Source: Ophiodon elongatus
Taxonomy: Eukaryota; Chordata; Actinopteri; Perciformes; Hexagrammidae
Assembly: GCA_016806645.1 (NCBI GenBank)
Contig: JACSYO010000095.1
Location: 248,001 to 312,000 of the forward strand
DNA: 64,000 nucleotides
Reading direction: 5' to 3'
Shown one piece after another: positions 11,591 to 26,567 of this stretch. The notes beneath the pieces were generated by a model that was given only the letters and a program-made list of their open reading frames with translations, did no database searches and was not told the DNA's origin. Position numbers and translations under genes: made by a program. The first letter of the stretch is position 1. The number at the start of each line of letters is the position of its first letter.

Positions 11591-14500
11591 GATGACACAC
11601 ACACAGCTACGGACACAAGGAGAAAGCAAGACAAACTGTTGTGGCTAGTTTAAAAAAACTTGTTTGCACTAGATTATTGTTTATATTTCTTTGTTTTTTT
11701 ATTTTGTTTTCTCTGTTCATTGTTTAACTGCTGTTTCATGTTTTTCCTACAAAAAGAGACTGCAGTCCTGGTGTCCTTTAGGTATTTCTTCCTCCTAGAT
11801 AGTTAATGAGCCACATTTAGTCTCAGTTACAAAGTGCGGCTCATTAACTTTCAGGGAACAAAAGCCTGCAAGACATCTGCCCTTGACAAAGGGGGCTTGA
11901 CACCCCTTAACAGGATTATACGGCTTTACACAAGTATTTATATCATATTTTCTCATTTAAGAAGAAATTTCAATCAGAGGCTCGGTCATTACTCAAGATT
12001 ATGTGGTCGTGTGGTTTTACAGATTCGGCATTTATCACACTGATCAGATCTTAGTTGCCCTACCAAGTGATATTTATAATATGATATTTATTAGCTAACA
12101 TCTGCAAGACTTTTTCTGGTAGTTTTTTTAAAATTCTGAATCAACAGGCTTAAAATGACAACAACTAACAAAACAATTAAAAAAAAAATAAAAAAATATA
12201 CCTGCCTGCCAAGAGAATAAAGTAGCTCTCTGTCTGTGTGTGCTAATTTAGCTTCTCTCTGCTTAGATGTCATATAGCCGCGCAGACCGCGCATGTTTTT
12301 AGTGTCTGTTTATAAATGTGAATGTGCCCTACTGGTTAGCTCACGGCAGCCGCTCTGCACTGCACTCATATGTTAGTTACAACTGATAACGCCATCCTGA
12401 CCGATGGCGTCATAACAATAATGTAGCAACCGTCATCCAGTCCCAATAGCTCTGTCAGCGCTGTTAGCGCTGTTGAGAGGCAATTGAAAGGCTCCCAATC
12501 TTGTATTAAGCACCTTTAATATTAGTTCTCCTCATGTAGGTTTATTGGTGTTAAGGAGGAATACTAACCTTGCAAACAGTGCTAAACTACTGTGAAGAGC
12601 TTTAATCAGTGCCCATTCCAATAATTACATATTAACCACTTCAACTGTATGAGACTATGAGACTGTATTTCTTCTTTTGGCTTGCAAACCTATAGAATGT
12701 TTTTATTTTATTTTGTGTCGGTTAAAAATGCATTGTTATTCATAAAATGTATTACTTATTCCTCAATGCTTTTCTTTTTTTTTTTGTCTTTGCTATTTCA
12801 AACCGACTTCCCAACGACTTCCTAACCTCGATGTCATTGTCAACACTTTCCGAAGAGGTTCACAAGGCCTACTGCTGCTTTCACATTTATTGTGTTGCAC
12901 ATGCGAGAAGTGTTGAGTTAGTATCAGCAGCAGCTTTCAACCGAGCAGAACAGAAAACAATGGGGGTCCCACTGTGACAGTGACGCTTGAGTGACAGAAT
13001 GACTGCTGGAAAATAGTGATAAATAAGGCAATATTACAGACAGGGGATTGCAGTGAAGCTGAACATTCAGGGACAACGTGTGAATGAATATAGCCGAAGC
13101 ACTGGTTTGGGTCCTAAACAGATTTTTTGGTGTGAGGGATTAAACATTTATTCCAAGTGCACAGATGCCAATATCTTAAGACACATTTTGCAGTATTGAG
13201 GTCGAGTCAGCAGAATCTGGCTGTCCACCTCCATTGTCGGATTGATTGATGATGTACTGAACAATGGGTGTTTCTGTGAATTTGGAGGTCCTGCCATCGG
13301 TGATTTATCGAGAGAAAGCAGTATTATCTCAATTATGTCACTCCATTCATGCTTTATTGCTTCATGTAAGCATATTTACAGCTGACAGACAAAAAAGTCT
13401 GTGAAATGCATCATTTATATTTCTAATTTCAGACGTTAGTAGAGCTTACTGTACGTCTGTAAGATGTTGGGATATTGATTTGGCATTGCCAGTATTTGTA
13501 GCTTATACATTTACTTTACGGTCGGACAGATTGTCATCTTGTGGTGTGCTGAGCAAAAGTTTTAATATCTCCCTCCTCTGTGATGACCATAATAGCCTAT
13601 GTTGTCAGTGATTGACTATTTCACTCACAAAATTTTGACGTGAGTGCGAGTTTCTTCATTTAGTTGTGAAGGAACAAGGGTAATTTTATGTAACCCCAAA
13701 TAGGCCCAAAGATACTGATATCCTCCTGAAACAGCTATGTGGACAGTTGTCTGTGTTTTGTATTGACCTATTTTATAAAAGTCTCTGAATATGATAATGA
13801 TAATGAATGCAGTTAATCTATGATTAATATAATTTTTCTTAGATTTTTCTGAGAGCAATTCCTGAAGAATGAATAATGCAGATGTTATGCCCTTTAAAAC
13901 TCAAATTACCTGAAGTCGCTGCTATCCTTTGACATTTTACCGGTGAAATGCAGTGATAATAAAGCAAGGTAGGTACAAGGAATAATGAGATGGCATTTTT
14001 AACCACTATCACAATTTTCTGTTACTCCGTTACAACCCACTTCTGTGAATCAGAGGAGCGCTTTAGTAGGCCCCCAAAACTGCCCTTCCGATAGTGTTCC
14101 TTGACACAATCGCGCAGGCAGTAAGGAAAAATAGACCTTTTCTTTCATGGCTTTCAATCTCCCATACAAAGTCTTCTTTATGTAAAATCCTGTATATTGA
14201 GAGAAAGCTATACTCTTTTATAATACATCTTTGTTGGATGAAAAGATGAGATATAGAATAGTTTCTGTCTTTAAGCCAGAAGCACATTACTTTCAACAGT
14301 ATGAACTGAATGTGTAGAAAAGATGCAGCAATTTAGAGACACATAATGTCCAATTTATGCATTTATACAGCCTATTGGTTTTTTTCATGAGCTATGATGC
14401 AAACTTGTATGCTTAAAAAATGGCACTAAAGCATTGTGTTTTTGTGTGTGCTTGTGTGTGTGTGTGTGTGTGTATCTTCGTTTGTCAGTCTGATGATATA

Positions 14501-14601
14501 TGAGAATGGTTGTGACATCGAGTTTACCCACAATTCCGTGCTGCCCGAGGGACCATGAACTGTCACCTACCAAGGAAATTGACTGGTTTGCACTCATGCA
14601 T

Positions 14602-14636
14602 ACACACACACACGCACACACACACACACACACACA

Positions 14637-14686
<50 letters not shown>
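14602..14686. repeat. (CA)n microsatellite with a central CACG block
   Basis: CA repeats flank an array of GCAC units. A (TG)n run about 130 bases to the left faces it. Confidence 0.95.
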
Positions 14687-14689
<3 letters not shown>

Positions 14690-16794
14690 GCATACCAGAA
14701 GACAGACTTGTCCTTAAATATATATATATGCAAGATAAATGCACAAGTCATACACACATTTGCACACAGGACGACAAATTGATTCACACATACAGCATGA
14801 AGAAAGACACACACATACAAGCCCATCCATCCATTGTGTATCGTGACTTGACAGATGTAAATGTGCCCAAAGGACAGCAGGGCTAAATGAAGATGCATTA
14901 CTGTGTGTGTGTGTGTGTGTAAAAAGGAGAGAGAGTGGTGCAAGAATTAACAGGGACAGCAATGATTAATGTCCATTTAAACATTTGAGCAATGCACACT
15001 TCTAATTTTAGCATTGATACATGTTTAATATTTACAGCATGCCAGATATTAGTGTTGTAAACCTTTTCCTGATCAGCTTAAATCCTGGTTTCTGTCATGT
15101 CTGATCTGTGGCTTGGTTATCAACTTAAATTATATCTGCTGCCTGACTGGGGGAGAAACTCAGTGGATTCAGATACTTCAAACACTAAACATATGTAAAA
15201 AATATAGCACGTGCAACGCTGATGTACACTTACACAATAGTCTGTCTCAACACACAGAATTAGCAACATTGTATTAAAGATGAAAAAGACATTTACTTTG
15301 CTAGGGCATGCTCACATGCTCATGCTTTCTGTGTATGTGCGCATAAGTGGGCTCACACATGTGCATGCAAGTTTTGATGAGGCAGATTACGCTATTTCCT
15401 CCATTGTTTTGTCCAATATACCACAGCCTCATGATAGGCCACTCTTACTATGGGAAGGCATAGCAGGTCAAGTTTCTCATCATTGATGACACGAAGGAAA
15501 CAAATGGAACAGGATGTGTTGGCTTTGCTCTTTGGAGAGGAAGAGAGGGAGGAGGAGTAGAGATGGTGGGGTGTTGAGGAAGACTGGGAATGGATGTGGT
15601 TTTCGAGTCTGCCACCCCATGTTCCTCAGGACTGTGACATAGTTAGGTGTGGGGAACTTCAGGCATTGTTGCAGAGGGCTCATGAAAATAGACATGTGAT
15701 CAGAAAGACAGACGGTCTGATGTTTGTTGCCTTTTTATATAACACATTTCATTATTTTTTATTTCAGTAATGCATTTCTCGGCACAATTAAACTGCTGCT
15801 TCACTGGTTGCTTTCATATTATTGTAACTAGATAGTTCAGGCCTCGAGTACAGTATGAATTAGTCAGGAGTTCAAGCATGAAGCTATTTTTGTCAGCATG
15901 AACTTTATTTATAATAATGAAATCAATTTGTAAATTTTACAAAGTAAACATTTTACAACTTTGTAAGTAGCTTACACATGATTATATCTTGACTTTAAAT
16001 ACTAACGAAGTATGCAAGCTCTTTGCAACTTCACAATAATGCTGTAGGGTGTCACGCTATCATCCTTTTTATGAGCAGCTCAGTCATTTGGTTTGAAAGT
16101 GAAACTATGTTGTTAATGTGATTCAAAGAAAATAGAAAAACAAAAGTAAAGTAAAGCCATTAGTAAACATCAACCAAAAGTAAAGCCATTAGCCATTACT
16201 GATGCTGCAGAGAAGAGTACTATATTAAAATTATGTTTTGGATCTGAGAATACAGACAGCCTCTGATGTAGCACAGATTAAAGTCTGGGGACTCCAGATT
16301 ATCATATTGGAAGCTAGTTGCACAAATCTAGGCTGAACTGTCCCGGATAAAAAAGATTTCCATTTGTGTATAGTGCAGAAGTTCCTTTTAATAGAAAATA
16401 ACTTATGTTTTCTGCGTTGTGTTATTCAAAGGTTGACTGATATTTACTCTGTTTGTCAACCTGCAACACTCTGTAGCCTAAGGCTAGGTCACTGTTTCCA
16501 TAGTAACCACCTTCCAGGAGCACATTTCCCCAAACTGTCATTGTGTTATTATTTATGGACATGACATAAAGAACTCTCAAATAAACTGCTTCTAAAAAGT
16601 TTTTGGAAAGACAAACTGTATGGGACTGCTTTCATCACGTTGTGTCAGTTGCAGCAAAGATCTCTGAAGCTTTAGTAAGAAAGGTGTACAGTTGATTTTT
16701 CTACCCAGCCGTGATATCCTTCCACTTGATGTAGTACTCACCACTGGTACAACAAAATAATCATTAAAAAGTTACTTTTATTAAAGTTTTGTTA

Positions 16795-17180
16795 GAGTTC
16801 ATTTTCATTCCCCAGTGCTTCCAGTCCAGCTGGGAGATGTAATCTATTCAGCACGAACCGGGATTGTCCCATAGTTTTCTCCAAGTCAGTATTGGCCTAG
16901 AACACCTTAGGGGGCAGTGTCCTCAATTTGTATCTCAATACCTTAATACAAATAGCACCAGCTTAACGCTGATGTTTTCCAGAGTCAGTGAGACCTTCAT
17001 CTCAGCTACATGTTGTCACATGTTAATTTACAGCCTAATTGCAACAACGGTAAAGTGGTAATTATGGGTCTTGAATATGCTTATGGACAACTTTTACCAG
17101 CTCTTGGCACACTGCCAGTAACCTACTGCTGAGATGCTTGAACTATTATTGATCTGAAGTGGAGCCCAAGAATAAGATCA
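16795..17180 (-). mobile_element. Strongly eroded LINE copy, same family as 5160-5912
   Basis: Without any open frame, the stretch keeps recognisable blocks in the same order as the LINE at 5160-5912. CCAGCTGGGAGATGTAATC at 16828-16846 matches CCAGCTGGGAGATATAATC at 5287-5305. GGCCTAGAACACCTTAGGGG (near 16893) matches the GTGCCTGGAAAACCTCTAACGG block. GAGATGCTTGAACT near 17132 matches GAGATACTTGAACT at 5762-5775. The spacing is roughly kept. This is an old insertion on the minus strand, with ends not defined. Confidence 0.75.
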
Positions 17181-19459
17181 TTCTCTACTATAAGTGGCAC
17201 TCACTCTTATCTTGTCCAGGATACAGTATCTTACTCTTTTTTTTTTCTATGCTAGAATAATGCTTAGCACAGCATAGTTCTCATGTCTCCCAAATCCAAC
17301 TGCTAGCTGAATTTTAAAAGCTGTGGACATGATCATATTTCCACACATTTAAATTTTACATTAGTGGTGCTAATGCATGAAAAAACAGACTTTTAACTTC
17401 AGGCACATAAAAGTCAACACCTTATATATCTCAGCCCAAGTGAACTGCAAAATGAAATGGCAGTTACGGACACAGCATTTCCACAGGCAAAAACATCGTT
17501 GCCTTGCCAGCTGTGGTTTTCTGTAGATGTCTTTGGTCCACCTCTTGGTCAACTCCCAACCCCCAATTCACCTTAACAGAAGTGGTGATCAGTGGCTACA
17601 ATAATTTAAAGTCAGTCCTGCAATTGAATAAATGGAAACTCCCATTGATGCTGAATTGGTAGAAAGCACCACAGCTCACGACTGGAGAAAAATCAAGTAA
17701 CAGGAGAGAACATGGTTGAGGTGGCAGTGCACTTCTTGAGCAAGAGAGAGGGGAGGAGGCTAGTTTTAAAATCTTCAAACACAAATCCCTCAAGCTTCAA
17801 TTTAACAGGTCCTGTTGAAAAGTAATTATTCTCTTTGCTGCAATATTGGTATTGCCAGCAGATAAACCTCAGTGGTTAGGGTCTAAAAAGGTTGAGAATC
17901 ATTATTTGGTATCTAACTGCTTGCAGTAGCCCAAAAGAATGGCAGACAGACACTGAAGCTCTGGGTTGACTATTCTGTACAGTAGCAAAATTATATAACA
18001 CAGTTATGACTTGCTCTGACATAAAGGAGTGAACAGTTACAATACAAGTAGCTTTTCAACTGTATAAATTCAATAACAACTTACATGTCACTACATTAAC
18101 TTTGTTAGAACTTGAGCAATTCGCATGGCAACAATAGCTTGAGCATCCCTAGAGCTACACTATTTAATCTATAGAGATTAATGAATAAAACAGCTATGGG
18201 TAATGTAAAAGGGTTTGCTTGTGGAGACAAACATTACAATAGGCCTGTGTTTCTACTCCATGTCTGTTGGTAAATAGCTGGTCATTCTGTCGCTGTTGAT
18301 CTTTATAGTGTTGGCCATCACAGCGTGGGGATGTTGGATATTAGCAACCAATATTTCTTAGTTCCATAGTCAAGCTGGAAAGGCTAAGGAGAGCTGGTGT
18401 TTAACAGAGTGTAGCTGCTACAGTGATTACTCTGTTTAGCAGGTGATTGATTAGAAGCGCTGCTGGAAATGTCACTTGCCCTGCTAATATATTTTCACAG
18501 AGGGAAAGTAGAGAAGGCGGTGTTAATACATTTTAATACGTTTACTCCGAGGAAGCAGAACTGAAATGTAACTTTTTAGAGTTAAATGGGGTTTAGGTCT
18601 CAGCGTAATATTGTAGAATGAAGAGCTGTATGTAGATAGAATATGGTTTGCTATTGCAGTGGTTTTTGGTATTACATGTACGCAACCAAGTTCTAATCCA
18701 TTGGTGTTGTTTACTATGTAACTCGTGATTCTACAAACCCTGATTCATTATGTTGTGGTTTATTCCATGGTATTCTCTGTGTTGTAGAACAAAGTGAAGT
18801 CTGTATTCTGATTGCCCTCCTTCACTGGTGATCGCTGGGAATAAATGCTGGAAACATCAGTTGCTGGCACACTTAAAAGGAAAATCCAGCATCCGAAATT
18901 ATCAAGCAGATTTCAGATATGTTGTTCTCATTATCTTGGACAGTGCAGTCACTATTTGGGATAATAAACAGTTCTCTGTCCCACAGCAATAAATGCAGGA
19001 ATGAAAGCTCTGATCTGTAATGTCATTGGGACGTACAGTGCCGCATGCTGCTTTGAATATGAACTGAATGAACTGTAAGCACACAGTGTTTGTTTGAGCT
19101 TCGTCAAAGTAGACATCCCTTGGTGTCCCTGTGCCTAAATGCTTTTTAGGCAGGCTAGAGCCTGACTGAAAAGGTTAAAACGATTGTAAACATTACTCGA
19201 GATGCTAATACATATTAGTGCATAAACACATACTGGTTTACGATGAGTTGCTAATGCTTAGTAGTGTACTAGTGTAGGTCATATTTTATGTGGCAAAATT
19301 AAATCACACTGCTGTTTGCTTTAAAAACAAATTATATACAGGGAAACCATTGGCAGCCATGTAACCTCCGTATCCCCACTGTAAAGCTACTTTTGAGTAA
19401 TTTGTCTTCATGTTAAAGCCAACTGCTTTGGCTGGCAAACAACACATTTGGTAACTCTC

Positions 19460-19575
19460 TTTAAAGGGGCACTGCCCTGAAAGTTACACATTTCCCTGAA
19501 AAATAGTGAAAATCAATTTAGAAGGCTCCAGTGGCGGGAGCAAAGGTGTGCTTAGAAGGTGGAATACCCCTTTAA
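19460..19575. mobile_element. Small MITE-like element with TTAAAGGGG ends
   Basis: TTTAAAGGGGCA at 19460-19471 and TACCCCTTTAAT at 19565-19576 are inverted repeats agreeing at 10 of 12 positions, about 115 bases apart. No coding content. Short length limits certainty. Confidence 0.45.
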
Positions 19576-21755
19576 TGTATATGATTAGCTTCTGGAAATG
19601 TTGCGTTAGCTGTTGACACATTAATACTAGGGGAGCGCAGCAGGTGGTTAGGGTCCTGCGTTCAGCTTTGGCCCTAGGCCACAGTTGGCCAGGAGCCCCA
19701 TTAGTGTTTGGTTGGTTAGAGTTATTATGTTCAATGTGTCAGTGAAGCTGTTAATACATTTACACCATGGGAGCACTTGCAGTACTGGGGAGTCCATTTA
19801 GCTCAGGGGCTTTGGCATCTTTCCAACAGCAACAACTCTACATCAAGAATCACAGATTAAAGGAGTATGGCGATTGGTATTTGTTAATACATGTACACCA
19901 TTGGAACTGAGTAGAGGTGTTAATGGTTCATGGTTTGCACCCATTGAAAGACACTTTCATTGTGAACTCAAAGTCCCAGTAGAGTTGTTGATGGGAAGTG
20001 ATTTGTTCAGACTCAAAGTGATGGATGGTGGGCCGGTAAAATGATGTTGTATGCACTTTTTCCCAACACTTACTGTATACTAGGGGTGTTGAGTGTGCAA
20101 AATCTGCAATAAATGGGCCAATCTGCTATTGTAGTATGGGAGAAATTAACTTGCATGTCTGAAGATCTAACATCTAGATCAAGGCTTTTGGTGCAAGAAT
20201 GAGTGACTTTTTTAAATGTATTTTGAGGGTGGAGAACATTACTTTGCATTTCACCAACTTGATTTTTGCGTTAAGCTGCATGCAATAGAGTCCAGAACTA
20301 TTTTCGTTTAAAAAAGTTAACTAATCTTCCAAAGTTTTAATCACTCTAAAAGATGAATTTTCCCACACAAATTTTAAATGCTAACATCTGTCCAAATCCC
20401 TGTTTGGCAATTTGTGCACACGGTCTGACATTTGTTCTGGTTCCGCTTGGTTTTAACTATACAGCCCCCTGGAAACCAAACTAGAAACTTTTTTTTTTGG
20501 CCAGGTATGAGGAGCTAGATTTGACAAAACATCTGTTCCAACTTTAGCTTGTGGCAAGTTACATGATGTGGTTACAAATATAGTTCACTCCAGTTGTTTT
20601 GTTACTGTCAGGTAATTACGGGGTCATCTTCCACTTGCATCCCATGTGTTTTCAAGGAGTGACAGCACAAACAGCATCCCTCACACAATATTTTGGAATA
20701 AATACAACATGTACGATTATCACCTAATACAATATTATCTGTAATTTTTGAGTTGAGTAATTATTCATTTTTATTTAATATTAATGTATTTGCATTGAAT
20801 GTTCTATTTTTAATTGAATTATTGTGCATCTGCTCCTAGTGCACTGCATTTAAACTACAGGGGAAAAGCAAGAGGTTATGATAGCTGGCTTTTATCCAGT
20901 AGCAACTTCTTTAGTGCATCAATAACAAATTCAAGAAGCTGTTTGCTTTGCTATTTTTAGTGGATGGTTAGCAAATATGTGTCACTGTATATTTAAACTG
21001 TAGGAGAGAGCATTGTAGAGATAGTGCAGATGACCTTGCTTAAGAAACTTCTTTTCAGCAGTAGCTAGGGTGGGCCTTTGATATGACACATAGACAGATA
21101 CATTTTCAATGTAGACACACTTCTAACTGAACAATAACTTAGGAAGGCAGACCATGGGTTAGTGAGTGTTAACAGTTTGCATTGGGAGCAACAATAAAGT
21201 GTCTTAGGTTTGATCACAATTAACTCATTGTTGTATGTGGAGTGTAGGGTTATATAGAAAAAACTAATGGTGGGGGAAGGGGATAATGAATTTGAAAAGA
21301 TCAAACTTGAAATATGATACATGTTTTTGTTGACATGGTTTCTGCAAGATACTGATAGTAATTTATTATTAATTTAACAAAAGCCATTATCAAAACCTCT
21401 CTCATCCTCCCCTTCCTGTCTCCCTCACTTCCTCATTCCTTCTGGCTCCCGTCATTTACTGCCGTCTCCCTTCATTTTTTTCTTTTACCCTCAACACAAG
21501 TTTTCCTTCCTCTCTTAACTCTTTCTTTGTCCTTCCACTTTGTAGTATTCTCTCGCATTCATCACACTTTGAATGTTAGCGTCAGTGCTGCTTTGCCTTG
21601 ATGTCATCACCTTTCTCCCGCTACTCACTTCTGTTTCACGATTAAAATGTTGCACTGTCCTAGAGTTACCATAGCAACACACTGACCTGCCTTAAGGCTG
21701 TGAAGGGCCAGAAGGGACAACTGCAACAGAGGAGCATCATCAGTCACTTGCAGTA

Positions 21756-21850
<95 letters not shown>

Positions 21851-21855
21851 ACACA
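21756..21855. repeat. (AC)n microsatellite, about 100 bases
   Basis: AC repeat with two isolated T substitutions. Confidence 0.97.
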
Positions 21856-23140
21856 GTCATGCCTAAACAAAATATTTTTTAAGATAAACCTGTGTCTCCA
21901 TAGGAACTTAAGTTTAGGCAACAAACCACATTGATAGGTTTTAGGAAAAGAGCATGCTTAACAGTAACTTGATTGACAGACTATGTGGCACTGACCAACC
22001 GTCAGCATTTTAGTTGGAGTAAGACCAGGTTGGTATAATTATATATTATAATGTAACAATGGAAGTTACAGGAGTGAAGTGCATGGCTGTATTATAGTAA
22101 TCTGAATACATAATTGTAAATTAACTTGCAAGACAGGCAGTACCTGTATAGAGTACAACCCCATCAACAAGTTTTAAAAGACATAATTTTGTATATTTGC
22201 ATCTCAGATTGTAAAAATGTTTTGTCATTATGTATGTTGTACTTCTGTGTTTGGAACATTTAATTCCCACTAAATCAGCTGTAATGAGATAATGAGGACT
22301 GCACTGTCCTCCGTGCTCCTCACAATTAAACAGCTGTTCCTTGTACACATCTGACCATGTTTAGTATTCTGATTGGTCCAGAACTGTAATGCACACTTTT
22401 TTAATGAAATAACCCCAAATGACCTTGACTTGCAAATTGTTAGAATATAAAACAATGAAAAACAAAGGAGTCATCCAATATTAAGTAATCAAAGTGATTA
22501 TGCTACTGAATACAATTGCGAGCGGCTAATGTGAACTTTCCCTGGCTTGCGGTTACAGCTAAACAAATTTGTATAGTGCTGATTAAAAACAAGGCAAACA
22601 AATCAAAGCACTGTGTGCACAAAGCCAGCATTACTCTCTCCATGTACCTTGTAAATAAGTTCCAGTAACCAGATATAGTCACTGATTATTGATGGCAACA
22701 TAAAACAAGCAATTTATCATTTGTTATCTGAATTTGTAGTGAAAATAGCTCACTTACTGCTCTAAACATTGAAGACACGAGACAACAATTAGGTCAGGTG
22801 GAGACAAAAGTGTAACGCCTACATTTATTATGGTTTATGTTTGAAATCCTCTTATCATAGCATGTGTGCATGCCCTGTGTATTAAGCCCTGCTTAGTACA
22901 CCAAGAGGAATCAGACATTATCTTTCTAATCAATTTATTAGGTCTGCCATTACACTAAGCTACTGCATGGGCACAGTATTATGTTACCTGTATTTGGCAG
23001 TGCCATCAACAATATGTCTTCTTTGCATTAAAGCTGGTGCTGTTAAAAATATCTCATGATTATCTATTTTTGTAATATGCAAATATATTTCCAGTTAGAT
23101 AAAACAGCAGAATTAGATTTACATTTGAATTAAAAAGACA

Positions 23141-23172
23141 CAGTATTGTTTGATTAAAGTCAAACAATACTG
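23141..23172. repeat. 13-bp perfect inverted repeat, 6-base loop
   Basis: CAGTATTGTTTGA (23141-23153), loop TTAAAG, TCAAACAATACTG (23160-23172). All 13 pairs match. Pairing stops just outside the arms. Function unknown. Confidence 0.8.
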
Positions 23173-23863
23173 CTATTTGCTTTTATTTATTTGTTAATAG
23201 ACTTCCTTTCAACACCAGGAACTGTCCATATTAAACTCTCCCATTTCAATAGAATGTACTTGTTATAGCAACAATAGATCTGCCTAAACGTTGATGTGGC
23301 TCAAAAAAACAAATAAAAAAATGTGGTTCTAGGGACTATTCCTTTAATATCAAATCCCTTTAAATACAGCTATGAAGCCATCACTTGCAGTAAACATGTA
23401 TATGAATATGAAGTCCTCTACAAGAGGCTAATGTCAGCTGCCAAATGTTGCCAAAATAAGCTACACTTCATATATAGTGTATCTCACATTCATCCTACTT
23501 TAGCATTGCAGGCAATCCACAGTTTTGCAGATAGAAACCAACGATTATTATGCGATTTAATCTAGTCTCAGCAAACCTCTACTGTTCAATATTTCATGGC
23601 TGAAAAGAGAACACTTTAATGCCAAAATTAAAATGTTTTCTTAAAAATGTTAAGTTTAAAATTTGTTGGATACTGACAATACTCGTGAACACTTTATACT
23701 TCCAAAATATCCCCTGATTATTTCAGACATCAGTCTAAATGAGTGAATACCTTTGTGTACCAAGCTGGCTTGCCTGGCAGACACAGGACTGTACGATCAC
23801 ATAAGTGTGACTAACGACTTGGCTCAGACACATCATTTTTTTAATTCTCTCTTCTTTCCGTTG

Positions 23864-23865
<2 letters not shown>

Positions 23866-23913
<48 letters not shown>

Positions 23914-23916
23914 TCT
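23866..23916. repeat. (CT)n microsatellite
   Basis: CT repeat with one A interruption. Confidence 0.95.
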
Positions 23917-24119
23917 TTTCCTCCTTCTTCCCATCCTTCAGTCAGTTTAAGGTCTAAATTTGATTGTGTGTCTCACCTTGTTTTAAACAAAACAGGCAGC
24001 ATGTTTGCACAGAGCACAGCATGGTCAGCTGAGTGTGAGTAACTTGCCTCTGATGCATGACTTCATACAATCCGAATAATGAGTCAATTAGTGTAAATTA
24101 TACATGTTTAGGACCCACT

Positions 24120-24375
24120 GTAATTAGTTCACCTCTCTCTTTTCCTGTCTGACTGGAGTCTTCATCTTTACCCTTTCCTGTCTCCTTCTCCTCCCCTACG
24201 CTCCCCCTCTCCCTCCCTCCATCATTCTGTCACGAGTCTTTCCCCCTCTTCTTTCTCCCTCTTCTTTCTCCTCTCTCCTGTCTATCGCTACATCCTCCTT
24301 TCTTTTTTCTCCATTTCCTCTTCTTCTTTGTCTTCCTCTCACCCCACACCCCTCCCTCTTTCTCTCTGTCCTAGT
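24120..24375 (+). repeat. Pyrimidine-rich tract
   Basis: Plus-strand C and T dominate with few purines (CTCCTCCCC, CTTCTTTCTCC type runs). No open reading frame worth noting. Confidence 0.8.
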
Positions 24376-25120
24376 TCTCAGGGTCTCATGGTGAAGCTTT
24401 GTCTAATTACCATGCTTGCGTTTAATTGGAACAGCATCTACAAACACACAGATTGACTGACTTGCGTGTATACATACTGCACTGTGCGTGCACACATACA
24501 ATTTTGTCATTTAGATACACATCACATGCACACAGTACACACCCAGCAAGTTAACATGCTCCAGTTATACAAATACACACAACACACAGTGTACACCGGG
24601 GTCAGACACTATGGAGTTCATCCAGGTTGCACTGTGCTGATGCCCCTTCTGTAGAGCGAAGGCGTGTTGGCAACAGTCACAGATTGATATTGGCCTGGTT
24701 ATACCATGCGCTGCCTTTAGCTGCTCCCACTGTAGAGCTGTGTCATCTAAGAACTGGCAACAACAAATGCACATTGGAGAAAGAAATGCTAGCCAGACAT
24801 CTAAATACCACACAGTCACTTACATATTATTATATTACACATTTTTCTTATTTTATGTTGTCAATTCTGATGGTTGGTATTTGGTCTGTTTCCTCTGTAA
24901 ATATGAATGATTCATGTGTACATTGTTGTTGATATTCTGAGATTTGCCACATTCAGTTTTGTGTGAATCATCACATCATTTACAAATTAAAAATATTGAA
25001 ATGAAACAATAAGAGAAGCTGAAATCTGTCTTTGATTGAACATGCTTTTAGTTCATATACATATGCGACTTGCGATGTTGGGTCACAAATATGATTTGTT
25101 TCGTTTTATTTTAGATATGA

Positions 25121-26567
<1,447 letters not shown>

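Noticed and set aside
23141..23172. MicroRNA precursor
   Set aside because: The stem of 13 pairs is too short for a typical precursor, and pairing does not extend beyond the arms.
24565..24932. Overlapping open frames on both strands (CHQ... and MHCADAPSVERR...)
   Set aside because: No homology recognised. Overlap on both strands and lack of splice context argue for chance.
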